NCBI GenBank assembly: GCA_963457665.1
Contig: OY735215.1
Span: 30,403,041 to 30,467,040, forward strand
DNA length: 64,000 bases
Direction of reading: 5' to 3'
Origin: Thysanoteuthis rhombus
Lineage: Eukaryota > Mollusca > Cephalopoda > Oegopsida > Thysanoteuthidae
The translations under genes were made by a program, and so were the position numbers. The notes below the pieces were generated by a model. It did no database searches. It worked only from the letters and a program-made list of their open reading frames with translations, and was not told where the DNA came from. Below, in pieces: positions 37,765 through 50,070 of this stretch (positions are counted from its first letter, which is position 1; the number at the start of each line of letters is the position of its first letter).

Positions 37765-37870
37765 AACAAAAGTGAGAACACGACTGGTTAGTCACAAATT
37801 GGAACTGTCACATGACCAACATCTTTTTGTAGCATGCCACGTTGAGGGGTGATCAATTGAAAAATAGCAA
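37765..37870 (+). repeat. repeat family D, short copy
   Basis: Shares GACTGGTTAGTCAC, then CTGTCACATGACCAACATCT, TTTTG and a following GTGATCA with 45013-45165. A (CATA)n run at 37921-37954 follows shortly after. Confidence 0.5.
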
Positions 37871-37920
37871 AAAGGAGTGATCAAGGAATAACCCCCACAA
37901 AAAACTTATTTTGTAGGGGA

Positions 37921-37954
37921 TACATACATACATACATACATACATACATACATA
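37921..37954. repeat. (CATA)n microsatellite
   Basis: Eight tetranucleotide units without interruption. Confidence 0.95.
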
Positions 37955-40554
37955 GCCAGGCAGGTAGCTCCACTTCAAAACAGAAGAAACAAATGTTGAC
38001 TATTGGACAGTTTTGGTTTGCAATTGAGGGTTTCCAATATTTGAAGGGAAGAAACGCCATGAAGACAAAAAATTATAATGGTTGCCAAAAGAAAAAAATG
38101 CATTTCTTTGGTTTGTTGAGAAAAAAATCATTTTTTAATAAAATATGTAATATTTCGATTCATTCAATTTATAGCAATAAAATAAGGAACATTTTAATAA
38201 AATGAATAATAAAGCAAACTGTGAGGATAAGAATGACATTTAACCTATGGTAGTAGAATAAGTAACATTCACTTCACCAAATATTACTTATTCTATTACT
38301 ATAAATTAAATGCAAACTTATGCCTCTATATTTACTTCATTAACATGTTACTCATTCCATTAGAAATATGACTCATTTTATTTCCATAAAATATTATATT
38401 TTTTGGAAGAAATTTCATACGACCATTTCCTAGCATACATTAATGTACATTAGGACTTTTTTTTCCAGTGATCAAGAATTTAACCTCATTCCAACTTTGA
38501 TAGAAAAACTATTTGAGTAGAAAATGAAATATGGAAGAGCTAAAATTGACTGACCATTTTCGCTTGCAGTATAAATGAAGAGAAACATTCAATGTTTAAT
38601 AATCATTTCTCTTTAAAAAGAAAAAAGATAATAAGACAGAGATGGGAGGATAAAATTATATAATTACAACAAATTATCCAGAAAAAGGGGTTTTAGAATT
38701 ATCACTTTACAGTTTCAGAATTCATCTATGTTTTCTCAAACTGATATAAATGCATATTATTTCTTATTTCTAAGGTTCAGAGAGTACGTCAATCATCAAA
38801 TAAACTTCAATTTCCTTCCATAACAGGATAGATTCCCAATTTCAGAATTTATATTCGATAAGTTTGTAGACAATGAAATTCTTATAGTCTGAATTTCATC
38901 AAAACTAGTGACAATAAAATAAAATCACTGTATGGTATAAGGCTTCCTAATATGAATATACCAAGCTGCAAGTAAAAATAATTTTCAGACACTGCAATTT
39001 CAAACGTTCAAGATTCAAATTTTGCAAATCTTGATAATCTCCAGAACTGGGTGCCCTAAATTCCATCAAATTTGATGGTGTCATACATGTCTTATATTTA
39101 CACTAGCACATTTTGAATGGAACAGTTCATTTTTTAAAATGCCTTGAATTATGGGATGAAATAATCATATTTAAACAGTTTTTAGTATATTTTGATAAAT
39201 CCATATCAGTCAGTAAGCTTACATGAACACTTAAAAGAGTAGCCCAGATGAAGTGGAAACAAGAAGGAGTAATATTCAAGGCAAGCATAGGATCTTGGGC
39301 TGGTGAATATATGCAGTGACAGGCTTCAGCACATCACATTCACCAAGAGGGCAGGGATAATAGGGTGAGAGGAGAAATATGACAAGAATGTCTGTCTGTC
39401 TGAGTGTACTTCACACTGAATGATGAGGTGGAGGGAACGATTTTTTTTTTTTTTTTTATATGAGGTCTTTACTTTCACTCACTCTTGGAATGTGATAGAA
39501 AGATAAATATTTTTTTTTTAAAGGATCACAACTATGTTCTCAGGTGATATTGTGATATTAAACAGAAAGATTTTTCTGGTGTTATTTCAGTTTTCACTTG
39601 TTCTTTTTTTGATGAATGGTGTTCTGACTCAACTGATAATTTTGCATTATTTCTTTTAATCTGCTTGTTTCAGTTGGAGCTCAAGAAAACAATCTAGACA
39701 TTAAGCAGGTCTTACTTCATGCTCAACAGCCAATCTAATTGAATCTGCCGAGACAAAAGAATAAATAAGGCTAAAAGTTTTCAGTCAGTTACATTTTTAA
39801 TCCAAGATAATATGCAAATTGACATCAATTATTGCATTCTAAGATGAAATTTGATTAATTTTGTGTTCAATAAAAATATGAAAGTCTGGCTTACATAGGA
39901 ATTGAGAATGTGATATGCAGATATCACACTAATTGTACAACATGCCCAATAACTTATCAAGATCTATGTTCATAATTATACTATGAATTTACCCATAAGT
40001 CCTGATTTCTCTTGAAAAACTTATATCTGATAAGCTAATTTGGTGAACCGAAAAAAAAGAAAGAAGAATTCTTACATGGCAAAGATAAGTCTAGATTGAT
40101 TAAAATAATTTTTTTGAAAATACAAATAGATGGAAAAAAATTTTAACTTTTCAGTTAGAAACTATTTTCATTGATCATTTTATACCCAAATGAATCCTTT
40201 GCTTTGAAAATTTTTTTTTAGACAATGTTGTAACTGATCATGAAGTTTTAATTTTCAACAAACATATATAGAACAAAACCTTTGTGCTATGAGAATCAGG
40301 TACAAGTAACTTTTTCTTATAGCTTACGAAGTTGATCAACACAGTCTTGTGAATGATCAGTTCCTCTCTGCATAGCATTTGAAGTGAAATGGTCGGTGTT
40401 AGATGAATAATGCAGTGTAAAAACTAACATGGTAAAAAATAAGATTAATAAGGCAAAGAATTTGCAGATAATCTGGAAAACTGACGTCAAACTTTAACAG
40501 TAAAATCACTGACAATAAGAACATTTTCAATAATTTTTAGAAAACACTTGGAGA

Positions 40555-40920
40555 GTGCATATTTCTGCCAATGCCATCGTCAGGGGAAGTAATTGTGCAT
40601 GGATCCACCTCAAAATGTGATCACATCTTCCATAGCCCATCCTTCCACAAAATCTTACAGAAATTCATTGAGAACTAGTGTAAACAGTCATAAGCAGATG
40701 CATAAATGTATGCAGGAAAAAAAAAAGAAGAAAAATGGAAAAATACCTCTACCCACCCCCCCAAATTCCTGGATCTGTCCCAAAATATAACTACTTCATT
40801 CTTACATTGCCCACATTACCATGTCATTTTATTGAAATTCATTGAGTACTTTCAGAGATATTGTGTGGACAGACAGAAAGATGGACGCAACCAAACAGCT
40901 GCAACTTTGGCAAAGGTGAT
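40555..40920 (+). repeat. repeat family C: third array, two copies
   Basis: Unit one has AATTGTGCATGGATCCACCT and CTTCCACAAAATCTTACAGA. Unit two has ATTGAAATTCATTGAGTACT, GAGATATTGTGTGGACAGAC and GGACGCAACCAAACAGC. An A-rich insertion separates them. Confidence 0.75.
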
Positions 40921-42397
40921 AGGATCTTGTAGCATCATCTCCTTTGCACAAACAAATAGAACTTTTCTTTTGTCATCTCCCAGCCACACCTAATGTAGAA
41001 GCTCAAGACTCATTACCAACTTGAGCGAACTAATCTAGGAACCAAATATTTTTAGTAAATGGGGTATCATTATGTTTCTCTAAATTAAGTCGTACTTTTC
41101 TATTGACTGATTACAACAGTTTCTTAATAAATCAAAGCAGGTTTCATTATCATCATTAGTTGGGGTACCCAGCATTGCCCAAGTAAGAAAACTTCAAAAT
41201 GTAGTTTTTATGAAGGGCAGTTCTATGAAAATGTAGCAAAGCTGAAATGGATCCTTACCATCCATCACACAACAGTTCGAAGTACAGCTTTGAAGTACCT
41301 CACCAACTTCCATTGTGAAGCAAACTTTCTTTCCAAAATGTGAAGAGAAAAAAAAAAGTCCAAGTTTTGCTTACAAAGAAAATAAACTGAATGCTTCAAG
41401 TAATAGCCCCAAAAATCTTGATTTTACATTAAGTGACACTCATAAAGTATCAGCAGTGGTTTATGTTGTATGCATTAGTGTCTATCATGTACCACTGAAC
41501 CGCTAGCAGTCATACTATTTGTACTTTAATTAGTATCTCTTCATCAAGACAAAATCTTACATTTGTCAAAAGATATTACAATTTTTGATAAGTAAGATAA
41601 GCACCAATATTTTTTCTACTAACTCCATAAAACAAATCTATTATCCTTAGAATCTAGAAGTCATCCCAACTGAGAGGCAAAAACTAGATTAAATGGATAA
41701 TGCTGGGTTAAGGTACAGTAGTCAGGTTGGGGATTCAAATTGCAAAGTGTAAATAATTTGGAGTTATTCTCTAACATACAAGATATTTTGAGCTGTTTCA
41801 TGAACATAAACATTTCAAATTACCAGCATGCATTCATTTTCAAAAAAATAACTTCTATCTCATAAAATAGTACTCGACATATACTTTGAATTGGAATAAA
41901 CCAAGTCAAAAGTGAACCAAAGTGAGCTGTTTATTCAGCCAATTAACTGATTCTTGATCATTTGGCTCTTTTTCTCTCAAGCTGAAAAAAAGAACATAAA
42001 ACACATTTTTATTACCTTGCTTAGAACTTAAATTCAAACACCTACAGAAATAACAGACACCTCAATGTGAAGGTGAGAACAAACCACTTGACTTCTTTAT
42101 AAGTCATTAAATCTAACAAGATAAACTGGAATCCTTTTTCTATTAGTTCAAGTTACAGTTCAAAATTGAATGAGGGAATAGAATACTAAAATTATTTAAA
42201 GTTTTTTTTTTAAATATCAAGATGGAAGTAGTATCTAGTACAGAATAAATCCATCTCGGTAAGAGTTAATGTTCCTGTTATTAAAATAAGTAATAATAAA
42301 AAGACTAGCATTACAAGGGAAATTATGTATCACTACCATTTACATGTTGCTTTTTACCTCATTAAGTAAACAATGATGGTAGTAAAAAGAACAAAAC

Positions 42398-42720
42398 AGG
42401 TTTGGTTAGTCACTTGATCTAAATTGAAAAGAGGGTGATCAATGAAGAATTTACTTTTACCTTTTTTAAATAACGATCATTAAAAAGTACAGTTTTTCAA
42501 AAGACTAATATAAATGCTAAATTGTTAGCACAAAAGCCTCTTAATGAGGAGGAACTCAAAGGACCGATTAAAAATATTGGCCTAAAGTTTCATTGTAAAT
42601 TGAACCCCCCAATAAAAACCTATTTGGGGAGGGCAGTGAAAAACAACAACAAAAAAAAAACAAAACAAAAAACTAGTGACCAATTTAGCATTAATTTACA
42701 TAGCATATTAAACCCAAAAC
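42398..42720 (+). repeat. repeat family D with a short transposase-like piece
   Basis: Contains TTTGGTTAGTCACTTGATCT, GGGTGATCAATGAAGAATTT and GTGACCAATTTAGCATTAAT, which recur near 37780-37870 and 45015-45160. At 42522-42560 the plus strand reads LAQKPLNEEELK, the counterpart of LAQKPLSKRELK in the minus-strand remnant at about 43.5 kb. It may therefore be a second, inverted fragment of the same piggyBac-like element. Confidence 0.45.
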
Positions 42721-43066
42721 TAAAAACCTATCATAAAAAATTAATAAATTCAAAAAAAAAAAAACATTTCTCTAATAATTGTGTGTGTGCAAGTTTCAAG
42801 TTTCTACTATAAATGGTAAGGGCTGGGCTAAGTACAAATAGATACATATATAGATATAAATGTCAGACTACATGACATGAATAACCTAGACCTAACAACA
42901 GCGATTAAAGCAGTCTGTTACGAGTACCGGTGAATAACCTTTTCCTTACTCAGGTTCTTTGGGTTAATGTAGTATATTTGAGTCCTTTTCAAAACAATTT
43001 TATTTTGTTCCAGCTTAATTCACCAAAGAAGTATAACTCTATTCATTTATATTTATATATTCATCA

Positions 43067-43948
43067 ACTTTTAAAGTCATCCTTGGTGTGCAAAATTTCC
43101 TCTAGGAACGGTAAGGGCCAGGCAAAGTCCAGGTACACATAACCTAGTTCACATGATGAAGTCCATACGGGAAAAAATGAATATTCCTTACAAAGAACAC
43201 ACCTATACATTGTCTCACATCTTTTGGGTAAATCTTTGTCTTTCACCAGAGGGTTTCTTTCCTTAGCTCTCAAGTATTTTTCCCTCCAATCTGGAACAAA
43301 GTAGTGCAAAATTTGGGATGACGTAGTTGATTAGAGAACATGTTTTGTAGATTTGTCAGTCTTGTCAAGTCAGGCTTCATTGGCACAGTATAGTAGAGAT
43401 CAAAACAGAAGTGAACCTGTCCCTTAGTTCATATGATATCACTAAATCCTGGTGTTATATTGATGAGATTGTCTTTCATAAGCCAGTACCGTTGATTACA
43501 GTCTTTGACCAACACTTCCTTGAGTTCTCGCTTACTGAGAGGCTTTTGTGCAAGCATTTAGCATGCTAGTTTGGCTACTATTACATGCTGACCCCTAACA
43601 AAGTTTCAGTAAGTTTCTCAGTCCCCAAAAGTCTAAAATATTCAATTGATTTACTCTCATCAGTGTTGGTGTTTGGCAGATTCCAAAGGCCTAGGCTGTT
43701 TATAAGGGGAGTAATTCATTGAAGCCTGCAGTATTAGCAGTTCATTCTTGGGTATAGAAGCTCTTTGTCACCTCTACCATGTGCCCACCTCATTGTACGA
43801 CTGCCAATTCCATTTCAGTGCCAATCAATACTGGAAGCATCATTTAGTACAATATTACTCTCAGTATTGGAGACTTCACGCTCTGATTCTAAGTCACCTT
43901 TGTGTCCATAATTGTCACAAATCACTCTGTCTTGCCTAAACTCATGAC
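43067..43948 (-). pseudogene. piggyBac-like transposase remnant
   Basis: In minus-strand order, pieces in shifting frames read: an acidic/serine-rich stretch (GDLESEREVSNTESN); SKSIEYFRLLGTEKL, like the piggyBac start IEYF.LFFT..L; KPLSKRELKEVL; YWLMKDNLINITPGFSDI, like the DYWS.DPLI..P.FS..M block; and a cysteine-containing end with RCETMYRCVLCK and LEEILHTKDDF, like the C-terminal zinc-binding domain. Several stops and frameshifts interrupt it, and the catalytic middle region is largely missing. The family is judged from block order by eye; an unrelated domesticated gene is less likely. Confidence 0.55.
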
Positions 43949-45012
43949 CATATCCAAAACTTCATTCAGGTTTAATAAATTCCTTGCCAAATTTTAATTA
44001 AAATTCAAGTGGTAAAAAGTAGAAACATCTTCAAGCTTCACTAAATACATACTGAATTTGGTTGGGGATTCCTCAATTGAGATATTGGCAGCTCGGAGAA
44101 TATATATATATATTATATAAAAAAATATATTAGTGGTACCTTTCTAGCAGAGGACTCTTAAAATGAAATTTCATTTTTCATAAAATCTCTTGGTGAAATA
44201 TTTTCAGTTCACGAGAAAATGGAAACATTCAAATTATCTAGATTTATACCTAGTATTAAGGCGTTTATCTTTAGACGGATGGACATTTGGTGAATCATAC
44301 CAAGATTATCTATTACATTATTTACAATGATATCAAGGTTTTAGGCGGTTTGATATTTTATTTGAAACAAATAACTGAAATCCCATAGATTTAATTATCC
44401 ACTAAACAAATGAGAAATACAGCGGAACGGATTGACTTGATTGAGAAAGGAACCACTATACTTCTAATTCAGCCACTCATGTTCTATAGGTTGATATAGT
44501 AAATTCAATATCTTCACAAGAACTTTTTTTTGTACCAGCTTAATTCATTCAATAAAAAGTATAACCATCTTTTGCTTCAGGACCTATCAATATTTGAAGC
44601 TCTAATAGACCATTTTTCATTGAAATTTATATGTGAAGTAGGAAAAAATTCAATGGCAAAACAAGATTTAGGAGTGAAGTGTAGTGCATAATTTCAGTCA
44701 TTTTTCTATGTTGAAAATGAATCTGACTAAATAGAATATCTAGTGAAGGCAAATTTGTACTCCTGAACTTCTTTTATTCGTTTTTGCTTGCTATTTATCA
44801 AAACAAAGACAGGATCAAAAGAAAAAAAACTAATGAATTAAGCCAAGAAATGATTTAAAGTGATATTTTCCATCATACCACACCATCATATGTTGGCCAA
44901 ATGCACTTTCTGTAGGATTTTTACTTGGTTAAAGAATCATACAGAAGAGATATTGAAAAATCAGAACAGAATATGAATCAATGCCAATGGGAAATCTGAA
45001 CTGAAAATACTA

Positions 45013-45165
45013 ACTTGTCTGGTTAATCACTCAATAGAAACTGTCACATGACCAACATCTTTTTGATGCATGATGTGTTAGGCAGTGATCACTGAAAAAG
45101 TATGAATTGAGAGGGGGGGGAAATCAGCAACAAACTAAGGGACCAATTTAGCATAAACTTACACC
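45013..45165 (+). repeat. repeat family D, copy
   Basis: Carries GTCTGGTTAATCACTCAATA, CTGTCACATGACCAACATCT, GCAGTGATCACTGAAAAAGT and GGGACCAATTTAGCATAAAC, in the same order as the related blocks at 37.8 and 42.4-42.7 kb. Confidence 0.5.
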
Positions 45166-45982
45166 GCGAGCTGAAGCATCCTCTAAAAAGTATTTGAGGA
45201 GGTGTGAGTTTTTTTCTAGACACAAGGACTAAATGTTGAAATATTCAGCCCTCTAGCTAACCAACTTGAAAACAGATAGAAACCTATGCTGACAGTTTTG
45301 GTTGACAGTTTTTAACAGTTCATAGAATTTAATACATTGAATTTGAAATGTTAACTGGTACATTCAGATTGAATTTGATAATAGCTCTAAATAATATCTT
45401 TTACAAGTAAAATTCACTTCCGTTTGTGGGAATTCAAGATTAGAAATTTTAAGAAATTATTTTTGTTAATATACCTATTTGAACATTTTCTGAAAGCAGA
45501 ATTTTCAATGATTCTAATTTTTTTTAATGATTCATGTTTACAATATTTCTTTTTCATTGGAATAATTAAAAATGGATTAATATTCTTAATTTCATGACCT
45601 GTGTGATACCTTCCACTCTTGATTGACAGTGGAACTTTTCTGTGAATAGAATAATTTTTTTTTTTTCCTTAATGCCTCAACAGTAGAAGGGACAAAATTT
45701 TGATTAATAGTCATTCCCCCCAATCATACCATTCAATTTTTTAAATGAATTCAAGAGTTAATGTACTCTTACTTCCATTATTATAATAAATATGAACAGA
45801 GAGAGTATGAATACACAATCTCACCAAGAAAAAAGTGAAATGTTTTTAAAGTCTACAGACAAAATTAAGAGGCAATGCCAACAGCAAGTTTCCTGAATGT
45901 TACCACTTGGGTATTTTTCCAATTTTCAAAGAAAAATAATTGAAGCTTGAAATAATCATCTTCAAATCAGTTACAATTTATA

Positions 45983-46141
45983 CTTGCCATCACAGTCAAT
46001 AATTGAACAACCATGGTGTTGAAATTAGAAGTCAAGTATAAAAAATTTAAAAAAATTTTTTAAATTTCATCAAAGAACAAGTATGGTCAGAATAAATTCT
46101 ATTTATGACATCACTGGCGTTTTCCACTGGAAGACATCGAC

Positions 46142-46172
<31 letters not shown>

Positions 46173-46315
46173 CTAGAATTTTCAGTATCTTGATGCTATA
46201 AATAAAAAATCCAAATTTTCCTTTAAAAGAGGAGTACTGATGCATGAAAAAAAAAAGGGATAGAATCCTTTGTCACCTTTGGCACTAAGATTGTTCAATG
46301 TTCAAGCTTGATAAG
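45983..46315 (-). repeat. dispersed repeat family A, copy 3
   Basis: Carries CTTGCCATCACAGTCAATAA at its left end and TTTTCCACTGGAAGACATCG before a run of 29 A (46142-46170), then GAGTACTGATGCATG and GATAGAATCCTTTGTCACC. It is collinear with 15822-16215. Confidence 0.6.
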
Positions 46316-47695
46316 GAATAGACTAGTGATAAAATACCAATAAAATATTACAGAGGCAAGAGAAAGCACTGATTATCGAACAAAGTGACAATTTCAAGTC
46401 TGAACATTCAACAGATGAAGTACTATCTTATCCATCTACTACTAATTGTTTTAGGATCGCTCAAGATAAGTAAATAAGTAATACTTTTTTAAACAATTGA
46501 CACAGCTTGTGAATAATACAGAGTCAGAAGCTATCTAAAAGTTATTATGTATTGGTGTTGAAATATTCAAAAATATGGTTTCTCATGGTCAAAATAATTT
46601 ACATAGTTATAATATAGAAGGTATACATAGGAACTCAATTCATTCCGTTTATCTAAAAACTACTTATTTATTTTGTGCATAGACACAAAACTATCAAAAG
46701 ATAGACAATATAGTATGTGATGCTTTATGCTCACAGCTAGTGATGAAGGAAAAAAAAAAAAAATTTTTTTTTAGATGAATCAAATTTGAGTCCCCAAAAC
46801 GTTATTTCGAAAATAGAATGTGAGGCAACCAAACTGCCTTTAGATTTACAGAAAGATGTTCATTAAATACAGCAGACAACGGAACTAATTTATTCATCAA
46901 ACCAGAGGCAACCATCAGATACTCCTTACCCCCAAAATAGTTTGTTATAACGAAGATTTACTATACACTCATCAGGGTAACACTATTTAATTGATCACAA
47001 TATCTGCACTGTGTTAATTTCTTACACCAGAATGTATTTCAAATACTAAATTAAGTCAAATATGCTAAATTAACTTTTTGAAATAGTCCTTCAAGTATTT
47101 CCTTGATAGTCTTTATATCTATTAATTCTTATTCTTATTTTGTTTTACAAAACTGATCTACATCCCTCTCTGATATGACTTAATTTTTTTTTCTTCTTAT
47201 CAAATCAGTATGGAACAAGCTTCAGAATTTAAACATTTCAATTTTGTGTTTTGTATTACAATGGATAAATTCAGAATGATGGCAGAAGGTTTAGGCTAAA
47301 GCATAACTAAAATAATGAGAATTAAAATAACCTCATAATCAGCTTTTATCTTATATCTATAGAAGCACAAAAACAACTCTTTCAATACCAATTAGGCAAC
47401 AGATCTAAATTTCATTTTTGCACTTAGCTAAAAATTTGTTGGACAATAGTCTAAAAACTCAAATTTTACTAATTTGAAAAGAAGTAACAGATCTCTGAAT
47501 TTCTGAGATGAGGAAATATTATACACAGATTTATTCAAATCAGTGTCCTCACCCAGTTGGTTAAAGTTGCAACACTTCCGCCATTGTACCCTCTAACAAC
47601 CCTGCAACCATAAAATCATTTTCTGTCAGCAGAGGTACAAGGGGGGGATGACAATAGTTGGAAAATTGCCATGGTCAGCCTGAGATCTGGTAGTA

Positions 47696-48369
47696 TTGGA
47701 AAAGGTTCAGAGGATCTGTGGTTCATACAACATCAGAACTATATTCAAAAGCAATTCCACTCTTTGGAAACATTGTACCAGCCTCCATCAGATGAGAACA
47801 AGATCAAGAATTATGTGTGTGCATATATATATCATACAGTTGAGACAGGGAATACCATACATGCTGGTATACAAGACAGATATTTAATTTATTGAGAAGA
47901 AAAAGCTTTGCAAATATTACATTACAACAGTCCAATGCACTGGTATTATGACAAGGAGGTCACTATTAAAGTTAATGAGCTTGGATGAATTGTAGTCAAT
48001 GGTAGTCCTCCAAATACTATTGAAAAACATTTGTAATATACTCTAATATATACAGTACAAACGCAAGACCAGTTGCCTTCTAGAAGTAAGGCTTGAATAA
48101 CATTGAAAAGCTGTTATCTGTGGACAGACTATGAAATCAGAAACAGCTGATAATGTCTGGAAAAAAAAGGGTGGTTGGAAGTTAAAACAATAGACGAAGA
48201 ACAACATTGGAAAACTATACAGTTGAAAGGATCTGTGCACACATTAGGTTCCAGTAACTTCCTCAGCAGGCCTAACATAGCAGTGAACACCATATGGAAG
48301 CCTTTGATTAAGAACAGATATTGGGTTCAAGGCTCCAAAATTCCACCACCTGTTTGCACGGGTGTATAA
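47696..48369 (+). pseudogene. Penelope-like retroelement remnant with GIY-YIG endonuclease region
   Basis: Plus-strand frames read EKVQRICGSYNIRTIFKSNS then TLWKHCTSL, followed in another frame by PPSDENKIKNYVCAYIY. This is where such proteins have a C.YSIPCSCGK.YIGETGR GIY-YIG block, here decayed. Further on, EVKTIDEEQHWKTIQLKGSV and HTLGSSNFLSRPNIAVNTIW then KPLIK match the conserved tail I recall after GIY-YIG in these elements (IDRE.HW..R.LKEA.HML, then LSRPSIE.N.IWEPIIK). It has stops and frameshifts throughout, and the reverse transcriptase domain is not present upstream. GIY-YIG fused to reverse transcriptase is typical of Penelope-like elements. Confidence 0.65.
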
Positions 48370-49157
48370 AGTTAACTATTCACCTGCTCCTACAAGTGAG
48401 GGAGGAATTTGAGGCAAAATTATAAGGGAAGAAAATCTAAAAAGGGAAGAGGAAGGGGAAAGCAATTGGGGGAGAAAAAAAAAGGAAATTTTTCTTGGGG
48501 GGGGGGACAAGGTAAGGAGTGAACCTCCATACTTAAACTAGCTATATTGTTAAGTAGTTGATTATTGATTACAGTATGATTATATCCAAACTTCTATCAA
48601 GGGTATCCAATGGATATTCCAACAAAGCTTTCTGAGGAAGAGAGGAAATATGACGGGGGAAGAAAAAAAATAATGGCGGGGGGTCGAAAGGTGAAGGTGG
48701 GGGGGTGAGAAACAATGTTGAGTCAATTATATACACATCTGCCTGATCGTTGTACAGGACAATGGTCTGGTGGATATTACTGCGGGTCAAGTTTATGTAG
48801 TTATTTGGTGATTGTGAGTCCCATTCCCAAGTCAGGCCATGAAATGCAGTGGAAAAAATTAACTGATACAAGATATCTACACTGATAGATTGAATGAAGA
48901 ACTGGTTTAAAATTCCCAGGTCACCAAATATGACACATTGTGATTATAACACCAGTTCAAATAAATCAGAGTATAGGTCTCCATAAAACAAAAATCTGAA
49001 AGGGAAGTAAATATTAAAAAATACTGATAAATTACATATAATTATCTCACAAGAATTCAATTTTCTTTGTGAAAAAAAAATTAGTGCATGAATTACCATT
49101 ATGAAACCATAGTACTTGGGCCAAATGTACTGTTATAATTGCTTTGGCACCCACTTG

Positions 49158-49265
49158 AGAGTGATGATTAGCAAGCTAGTCTAGCAGACCATTCATTAGA
49201 GTTTTGAATGAAATTCTTACTGGGTGTTACAATACTGTGCTAGACTAAACTAAGCTTAATTATTT
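49158..49265 (+). mobile_element. tRNA-derived SINE relic, same family as 59.5 kb
   Basis: GATGATTAGCAAGCTAGTCT and TTCTTACTGGGTGTTAC align with the copy at 59.5 kb, and AACTAAGCTTAAT matches its AAGCTTGACTT. The B box has decayed, so this copy is older. Confidence 0.45.
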
Positions 49266-49465
49266 TTCAAATAAAACCCATCAATTCAAATTATAGTGCA
49301 CTCTCATAAATTATAATTCACATGAATCAAAGGTTTGAATATTTCATCTTTTAGAATAAAATAAGTTTCCTTAAAATAAGTAACATATTCAAAACTATAA
49401 ATTTAAGTGGTATTTGTTGTTTTAACTAAAACTAAAACCTACCAAAAAAGATTTGTTCTTTAAAG

Positions 49466-49889
49466 CAGGGCTTCTCAAACATTTTTCTTTCATAACCATT
49501 TCTGATACCCTGGTCATAACAGCAATAGGTACTAAAACTATTCATTAGTCCTTAGTAACTAACAGTAACTAAGCAAAGAAACTAATAAACCAAAAAATTG
49601 TCAAAAATTGCAATCTATTTACAATCTATAAGTTTTACAATGTTTATCAGGAGAAAAAATTATCTTTCTAAAAATAAATGAGAAATTCATTTTCAAAAAA
49701 TAGTGAATGGTATCAAGCCATTTACAATAAGCATTAGAAGGGGTACATTTTTGTACTATGATAATCTTTTTAAAAAACCTTACTAACATGATTATTCTTT
49801 GAAGAAAGATTTTCACACATTTCTGCTACCCCAAATAATCTTTACGTGACCCCAGGAGGGATTCCGATCCCTAATTTGAGAATGCCCCG
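49466..49889. mobile_element. hAT-type non-autonomous DNA transposon
   Basis: The left end is CAGGGCTTCTCAAACATTTT. The right end, read inward, is CGGGGCATTCTCAAATTAGG, a near match with the shape of hAT/Charlie terminal repeats (CAGGGGTTCTCAAACTTT...). GTGACCCC and GGGATTCC near the right end also fit such elements. Flanks CTTTAAAG (49458-49465) and CTTTATAA (49890-49897) agree at six of eight positions as a possible 8-bp target duplication. The 424-bp interior has no transposase. Confidence 0.65.
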
Positions 49890-50004
49890 CTTTATAAAAT
49901 AATATCCCATTATATAAAACGAGTGGATCTGTTTGTGATTGTACCCGACCCCTACATAAATTTTACATGCATACTCAATGGATCTAGGTTAAGTCTTGAG
50001 AAGA

Positions 50005-50070
50005 ACGTTTTTCAAGAGTTTTAGAGGTGGGGTTCTCTTTACAATGTAACTATAATGCTAATCTGAATCC
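50005..50070 (+). repeat. repeat family E, copy
   Basis: AGAACGTTTTTCAAGAGTTT, TAGAGGTGGGGTTCTCTTTA, then CAATGTAACTATAATGC: the best-preserved copy. Confidence 0.5.

Noticed and set aside
48569..48871. 100-residue minus-strand open frame with a proline-rich segment
   Set aside because: The prolines come from a purine-rich (GGG/GA) tract on the plus strand; no family recognised.
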